Source: Fallopia convolvulus (Eukaryota > Streptophyta > Magnoliopsida > Caryophyllales > Polygonaceae). Taken from it: DNA of 64,000 nt. Shown piece after piece: positions 58,085 to 64,000 of this stretch (position 1 is the stretch's first letter; each line of letters opens with the position of its first letter). Position numbers and translations under genes: made by a program. Where the stretch lies: assembly GCA_964016875.1 (NCBI GenBank), contig OZ024721.1, positions 14,304,109 to 14,368,108 of the forward strand, read 5' to 3'. Below the pieces are notes generated by a model. That model searched no databases. It was not told the DNA's origin and was given only the letters and a program-made list of their open reading frames with translations.

Positions 58085-59475
58085 AAATCCCCCAAGCTAA
58101 AACTTGCTTGTCCTCAAGCAAGAAATAGAATCTGACGCCCCACAAAACAAGCAAGTCATGCATCCATCTTGACAACGAACTAGACAAAGAGTTTAGAAGC
58201 ATAGATTGAAAATCAAAATCATAGCATGCATTTGTGAAATTCAAAGAAACTGAGTCAACATATTCATTCTAGACCTCACTTAGGATAATGTGTTTTTTGC
58301 TCTCTCTCAAGTGTTTGAACAGGAAGTGTTTCACTCAAATCTCACATTTGAAAGCTTAGCTATCATAAGCTTGCAAAAGCGTTCTAAATCTCCATCGCAT
58401 GGGACCTTGCCTTCAACAATGATCAAGAGGTCTTTATTAGGTTGTAATGGGGCCAAGGTGATAAGAAATAGGCGGGGAAATATTTAGGCCATGTGGTGCT
58501 AAATCCGGGAATATAGATTTAACTAAACTCGACTAAACACCATGTCTCATGATTTTTCTTTCCAAACAACTTATTCTCATACACCAACACCCTTTATTCC
58601 CTTATTACTCATACTTTTTTTTCTTTTCACTTTGTTTTTTTTCTTTTTTTTCATTGCATTTTTTATTTTTTTTCTTTTTCTTTTGATTTTCCAAGATAAA
58701 TAGTACTAGCACATTACACAACCCAATCACCAAATACATATAAGTCTCCCCCAAGCTTAGCGTGTAACCACAAATTCAATCAAGTAACAATCCTAATTCC
58801 CGGATGGGTCAGGCTTATAAAGGATCAGAATTAATTTTGTGGAGCTTCAAAAAAATAAGGCTAATTTAGGCTCGAAAAGGGGCTTCAAACAAAGGAAAAT
58901 ATGCAAGGTAGATAAGGAGTATAAAGGCTAAGAAAATAGTGCCTCAATCACTTCAAAGTCGCATGCACGAGTCATAAGAGCGGTCTAGAAAACGAGTCAA
59001 AAGCAAGTTCTAGAGGAAGCAATCAAAGTGAGTATCACACATAAAAAGAAAGGACATCATGACATTATTTAGTCCTAAGAAAGGCAAACAATAATCCTGA
59101 CAAGGCTTTTTGTCTAGAACTTCAATATTAACTCAAGTTTCAAAGAATATGCAAGCTCATTCAATCATCAAACTAATTCATAACATAGCTAGTCATCATC
59201 AAAACTTCAAGCATTTCAAGCAAGTCAAGGGGGGTAGAATTCCATAGAGAAAATTTTGAGGACAAGGGGCATTTCACTTGAAGAGAAATCCATAGCTCCT
59301 AGAATGCAATTTTTTATCTTTTTTTTTCAAATGCAAGCAAAATTCAAACTAAATATGCAAACTAAACTATATGCAATGCAAAACATGAAAATGTTTCCCA
59401 CCCCCACGCTTAAAACCTACATTGTCCCCAATGTAGAGAATAAAAGATAAGGGAAGAGAAACACTCACAAAGCCA
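58085..59475 (-). other. Athila-like 3' untranslated region
   Basis: Non-coding between the 3' ORF and the LTR. Holds the purine tract at 58085-58098, CTTGCTTGTCCTCAAGCAAG at 58103-58122, and a long pyrimidine-rich run at 58606-58694. Confidence 0.65.
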
Positions 59476-60783
59476 CTACTCTTGTGGAGGAGGAGTTGGT
59501 CCGGGTTGCCAACCGGAAGTGCGCCAATCATCAATCTTGGTGTGCATCTCCTGAAAGCGAGTGTCAACATGTGCGGAGAGCGAAGCAATCGAGGCATTGA
59601 TGTTGGCAATTTGAGCGGTAAACTTCCGGTTCATGGTGGCAAGACTATCGGCAAGAGAAGCAATGGTGACGCCTTGTCCTCCCATTGTATCCAACGGATC
59701 AAAGTCATCATCATCCTCATCATCCACATCATCGTCGGTCTCCATAGCATCTCCCAAAATAGCCCCGGACTTAGCTTGGGCACGAGTAGGATCAGTGGAG
59801 AGAACCTGTATCGTCCAATTTGATGGAACATGGATTGATGTGCGCTCGGGGTTCGGGAGCTGGAAATACAAAGAACCCGAGGGAAAAGCCCAAAACCACT
59901 TGTTGTTGTAATTGGAGAGCACCCTCATGTTGTTCAAATAGGTCGGGTCAATGGGCTGAGGAGGAATGATATCAAGTCGCCCACTAAAATCAATCTCAAA
60001 GTGACGTGCGAGGCGAGTAATCAAGCCACCAATAACAATTTCCCCTGACTTCTTGTCACTCACATGTTGTAAATGATGTACGAGGAACCCGGGAGAATTG
60101 AGTTTCTCATCTTTAAGGGCAGCACATAGAACTGTAAGCTCCTTTTGAGGTACATTGTTCTCAAAGCCATCACCTCCGCCAAAGATAGTATGGGCCATGA
60201 ACCGTTGAAGGAGGCAAATGGCAGGGTTGTTGATTGTAGTGGCCTTCGTGGTCTTAGGATCATAAGAACCCGCGCCAATCTCTTCCCAAAATGACCCAGG
60301 TGAAAAGAACCCGGCATGACGTTGAATGCGAGGGGTTCGGACATCGGTGACAACGGGAAAACCGTAGATATTGCTTATTTCATTCAGATTGAGCTCCCGA
60401 TCCTCATCCCCCAAGAGAAACCGAACACGACCCTCTTCACAATGCTTGCCTTGAATAACCTCGGACTCAACAGTGGAAAGGAATTCCAAGGTAAGGCCCT
60501 TGAATGTCGAATCTCGAAGATGAATAAACTCCCTCCATCCCAGACGTTCTGCCATCAAATCAATGTCACTCCGAATACCCAAAGCATCTACCAAGTCAAA
60601 ATCAAGGTATCGAGTGGTAGTAATAGTCCTCTTCTTCAGCAATTCAAACTTGGTATAATGCATCTGCTTAGTAAAGTTAATACCAAGTGAGGTGGGAGTT
60701 GTCTCGCTGACACGAGTGGGAGGTGCTAAAGGTCTAGATGATGAAGGAGCCTTTCCTCGCATACTCTTTTGGCGCTTAGACAT
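59476..60783 (-). CDS. Athila-type 3' ORF protein (435 aa), intact
   Basis: ATG at 60783 (MSKRQKSMRGKAPSSSRPLA) to TAA, no breaks. The core has FTKQMHYTKFELLKKR, TTRYLDFDLVDALGI, FKGLTLEFLSTVE, NEISNIYGFPVV and FLVHHLQHVSDKKSGEIVIG. An acidic stretch (DDDVDDEDDDDFDPLD) and a heptad-like tail (LADSLATMNRKFTAQIANIN) follow. It lies downstream of integrase, the env-like position of Athila elements, and resembles the plant 'Arabidopsis retrotransposon ORF-1' family. No signal peptide or membrane anchor is visible, so I do not call it an envelope. Function unknown. Confidence 0.75.
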   Translation of the reverse strand: MSKRQKSMRGKAPSSSRPLAPPTRVSETTPTSLGINFTKQMHYTKFELLKKRTITTTRYLDFDLVDALGIRSDIDLMAERLGWREFIHLRDSTFKGLTLEFLSTVESEVIQGKHCEEGRVRFLLGDEDRELNLNEISNIYGFPVVTDVRTPRIQRHAGFFSPGSFWEEIGAGSYDPKTTKATTINNPAICLLQRFMAHTIFGGGDGFENNVPQKELTVLCAALKDEKLNSPGFLVHHLQHVSDKKSGEIVIGGLITRLARHFEIDFSGRLDIIPPQPIDPTYLNNMRVLSNYNNKWFWAFPSGSLYFQLPNPERTSIHVPSNWTIQVLSTDPTRAQAKSGAILGDAMETDDDVDDEDDDDFDPLDTMGGQGVTIASLADSLATMNRKFTAQIANINASIASLSAHVDTRFQEMHTKIDDWRTSGWQPGPTPPPQE

Positions 60784-61840
60784 CGCGAAAACCTGTGACA
60801 CCTACACACAAGGAAAACAAACACAACTAAGCAAGCAAAAACCAAGCAAGTGTCGTTCCGGCAAGAACGACGAACAACAACGTGCCACAACTTCGTCGTC
60901 CCAGCAAGGACGACCAACAACAGGTAATATAGAGATATAACCCACAAAGCCCCACAATCAATTAAAATTAAGAATTCGAACTAAAAATTTACACGTGGAC
61001 AAATGACAAAATCAAGTAGAGTTCAACATAGCATGAAATTTCCCGCGTGTAAAGAATTTAGTCTAGCAAAATCAATGCAACAGTCAATAGTACCCATATA
61101 TGAATCAAAAATCAAACCTAATTTCTTCAATTTGACAAATTGAAAAGAAACCCTAGAAATTATCCAAGTAGAAGGGCAAGAAATTTGTACCCAATTGGAC
61201 CATTAATGGGTGTGGTGCTGATATGGGGCGGCGCGCAGGCGGGCACGTTGGTGGTCGGAGTATTGACGGCGTCGCTGTGGCCGCACGAAAACCGGCCGGA
61301 GGGGTGGCTCGCTGGTGCACTGGTGTGGAGGAAAGGCTGGACTCGCGCAAGGCTGTGCAGGGGTAGCGAGTCACAGGCGGGTTCGCTGCAGAGGGCCGGT
61401 GAAGTGGTGGCCGGAGAGGGTGAGAAACGATAGAGATTGAGGGAGTCGAGTGAAAGCTTTGGAGGGAGTCGGGCGGAACGATGCGCAGAGAAAGAAAAGA
61501 GGGAGGAGAGAGAAGAAAGGGGAGGAATAAAAGGGAAATAAAAAATAATAAAATAAATCTTTTTTTAATTAATTCCGGCTAGGTTTTTTTTTTGCAAAAC
61601 TTAGTCTGAGACTCGGTCGAGTCTCAGGCCGAGATATTCACTTGTGCAGGCGCGATTAAAAATGCAAATCTCGGTCTGAGACTCGACCGAGTCTCAGGCC
61701 AAGGATTTTACTGCTGAATCTCAGCCCGAAATTACTTAAGATTTTTTTCAAATATAAAAACAAAGAAGAAGACGTACCTGATGGGTTGCCTCCCATCCAG
61801 CGCTCTTTTAAGGTCATTAGCTTGACCTTGCATCTCCAAT
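60784..61840 (-). other. Non-coding spacer between integrase and the 3' ORF, with paired GC palindromes
   Basis: Two palindromes with 10-bp stems CTGAGACTCG / CGAGTCTCAG at 61606-61627 and 61676-61697, exactly 70 bp apart. A GC-rich block lies at about 61205-61430. TGATGGGTTGCCTCCCATC near 61780 is common in Athila elements. Confidence 0.6.
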
Positions 61841-63994
61841 TCAAGTAATTGGATTAAGGAGGAGGACGGAAACTGTCTCCTCAATCGGACTCCCAGTGAT
61901 GTACTTCTTCAGCCTTTGTCCATTCACCTTGAATACTTCTCCTTTGTCATTGCATATTTCTATGGCCCCATGGGGCAATACTCTCTTGATTGTGAACGGG
62001 CCACTCCATCGGGATTTTAGCTTCAAAGCCGTAGTCTAGAATTGAATAGCAAGACAAGTTCACCTTCCTTGAATTCTCTTGGGAGTATATGTTTGTCATG
62101 CCATCTCTTCGTTCTTTCTTTGTAAACCTTGGCGTTTTCATAGGCATCCAACCTCAGCTCTTCAAGCTCTTGTAATTGAAGCATTCTCTTCTCACCAGCT
62201 TCCTTCATGTCATAATTGAACAGTTTGACTGCCCAATAAGCTTTATGCTCAAGCTCCACTGGAAGATGACAAGACTTCCCATAAATCAATGGATATGGTG
62301 TAGTGCCGATGGGAGTCTTAAATGCCGTCCTATAGACCCAAAGAACATCGTCTAGCTTCATTGCCCAATCCTTTCGAGATCGGGACACATTTTTCTCCAA
62401 AATAGCTTTAATTTCCCGATTGGAGACCTCTACTTGTCCACTCGTTTGTGGATGATCGGGAGTGGCAATTGATACGCTTTAGTTTACTATGGTTAAATCT
62501 TGTATTTTAGGTATGATTTGAGTGTGTTTAGGTTAGTTTTGAGCATAATTGTAATATGAAGACCGAAGACATGATTTGAAGAATTGCAAGAGTTTTAAAG
62601 ACAAGTGTTGATTTGGGGTTGTTTTGACGCCACTTTCTTGTGACGCAGTGTTCGGGAGCTACGGTGATCGGATGAAGCTAAATTTGGTATCATTGGAAAG
62701 CTAACTCGAAGAGATACAATTCATGTTTTTACGGTGAGTTCAAATTCCAACTCTAAGTGGGTCAAAACCACCTCCGAAGTTGACACTAGAATGTTGTTAA
62801 AAGACCCGCGACCGCGGGTCGATACCAGCGCCCACGGTTTTGGCCTTATCCGCGAGGGTTGAGAAGTCGGTGGACCCGCGACCGCGGGTTTGGACCCGCG
62901 CTCGTGGGTGGCTGGGTTCCGCGCGCCGCCTATGCTTTATTCTATCTTTTAATTATATCTTTAGTATCTAGTTTTATTCGGTTGTTTTTAGTTTATATAG
63001 ACCCAGTTCGTGAGTTTTAGGTTATCATAGCATACTTTTGGAGAGCCTCTTTTTAGTTTTAACCTAGTTTATTTCAGTTTTTATGGAGAACTAAACCCTT
63101 TGGGCTTTGTTTGAAGGTGAAGCTTTGATTTATGAACTCGTGAGGTTTTGGTAATTGATTTCTATCATTTGATCAATATCTTTTCTCTTTATGCTTAATT
63201 TCATGATTATCAATTGATTTCACTTGGTGCGCAACTTGTTGAATTTGATTGATATTCTACAGTTTGATTAGGTTTGAATCATTGTCTATGTGATCTTACT
63301 TGATCTTTGAAACAACTTAATTTCTAGGACCGTGGACTAGGAATTGAGAAAGAGAATTGACTATAAGTTAATTCAGTCAACTCGTAGCTTGGTTGTCTTG
63401 ACTTGTATCCAGCATATCCTTGTTCTCTATGCTAATTCTAGGTTAAGCGTCCTTGCCTAGGGTTAAAGAATTGCTTGGACCATGGACTTGCAATTGCTAA
63501 TGATTAGGATAGGAATTAATCATAGGTGTAAAAGGAATCAGTGGATGAATCTATGATCAAGTGATTATTTCAGAGTGGATCTTTTGAATAAACTTGTTTC
63601 TCTATTGTTTTGTTTGATTGTTTGTTATTTATTTCTTAGTTTAGTTTAGTTTAGATCTTTCTCTTGATTCCCCCTATCTTTAGTTGGTAAAAATATTGAT
63701 ACTAGAAGCCGCAAGTTCTCTAGGGTACGACCCTGACTTACTCGCTATACTAGCTTGTATTAGGGTTAATTATCTTTGACTTGGCACAACGACCTAGGTC
63801 GAGTCAGCAATCCTGTGAGTAACTCCATACTTTTTCAACAAGCTCTCAAACTTCTTCTCAATGAAATGAGATCCACCATCACTGATTACAACTCTTGGAG
63901 TCCCAAACCTCGGAAAGATCACTTTATTGAAGAACTTGGACACAACTCTAGAGTCGTTTGTTGGTGAGGCAATGACTTCAACCCATTTAGACAC
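61841..63994 (-). pseudogene. Athila-like integrase (pol 3' part), split by a solo LTR
   Basis: The catalytic core enters from the right edge: SKWVEVIASPTNDSRVVSKF, FPRFGTPRVVISDGGSHF and FESLLKKYGVTHRI, to about 63812. It continues after the solo LTR at about 62469 (TPDHPQTSGQVEVSNREIKA), then SRKDWAMKLDDVLWVYRTAF, KTPIGTTPY, CHLPVELEHKAYWAVK, EGELVLLFNSRL and, in another frame, SRWSGPFTIKRVLPHGAIEI to a stop at 61841. The shift near 62025 is a deletion of about 8 bp in the LFPGKL region. Reverse transcriptase lies outside the window. Confidence 0.85.
62470..63806 (+). mobile_element. Solo LTR (1.3 kb) of another Athila-like family, inserted in integrase
   Basis: TGATACGC at the left, GGTCGAGTCA at the right, GCAAT duplicated at 62465-62469 and 63807-63811. 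Two palindromes GACCCGCG-AC-CGCGGGT at 62803-62820 and 62873-62890 are exactly 70 bp apart. No internal region. Confidence 0.85.
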
Positions 63995-64000
63995 ATAATC

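Noticed and set aside
59476..60783. A retroviral-type envelope protein
   Set aside because: It lies in the env-like position but has no signal peptide, membrane anchor or cysteine-rich ectodomain.

Overview
This window is nuclear DNA from a flowering plant, most likely a eudicot. The evidence is intron-rich genes with GT-AG splicing, TTTAGGG-type telomere-like repeats, Ty3/gypsy retrotransposons of Tekay-like and Athila-like type, L1-type LINEs, hAT and Tourist-like MITEs and Mutator-like (MULE) transposons. I cannot name the species. Only one ordinary host gene is clearly present; almost everything right of about 4.5 kb is nested transposable elements and host gene fragments carried among them.

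Layout. 1-4135 (+): a multi-exon gene for a five-pass membrane protein, cut at its 5' end by the window. 4.5-16.8 kb: a Tourist-like MITE, an AT-rich element bounded by TA repeats, and a long-inverted-repeat MULE relic holding a FAR1-like fragment; a degraded Tekay-like retrotransposon (8285-14554, target duplication CGATT) sits inside the relic. 16.8-17.9 kb: a hAT-like element full of CGGTTAACCG-type motifs. About 17.9-42.6 kb: a candidate giant MULE with inverted termini. It holds two genes that both run inward from the ends, a plant mobile domain (PMD) gene on + and a MULE transposase-OTU protease fusion on -. It also holds host gene fragments that keep their introns (MPDU1-like and myosin XI-like) and an internal foldback element with about 550-bp arms, telomere-like ends and an intact 107-codon gene. 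A 10.9-kb gag-only LTR retrotransposon (23478-34366, target duplication ACTGG) has split the last-but-one PMD exon.

42.8-50.3 kb: short repeats and two decayed L1-type LINEs in opposite orientations, one carrying a hAT MITE with an 8-bp target duplication. 50.3-64 kb: nested Athila-like elements on the minus strand (LTRs, gag, integrase, a separate 3' ORF), interrupted by two solo LTRs with perfect 5-bp target duplications (TAACA and GCAAT).

The most interesting point is the MuDR-like arrangement of the giant element: two convergent genes starting near the two termini, palindromic modules based on CGCTTCATGAAGCG near those termini and again in the inner foldback element, and a PMD gene whose six premature stops can each be explained by one C-to-T change at a CAG or CGA codon. 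All calls are by eye; no alignment or database search was run.
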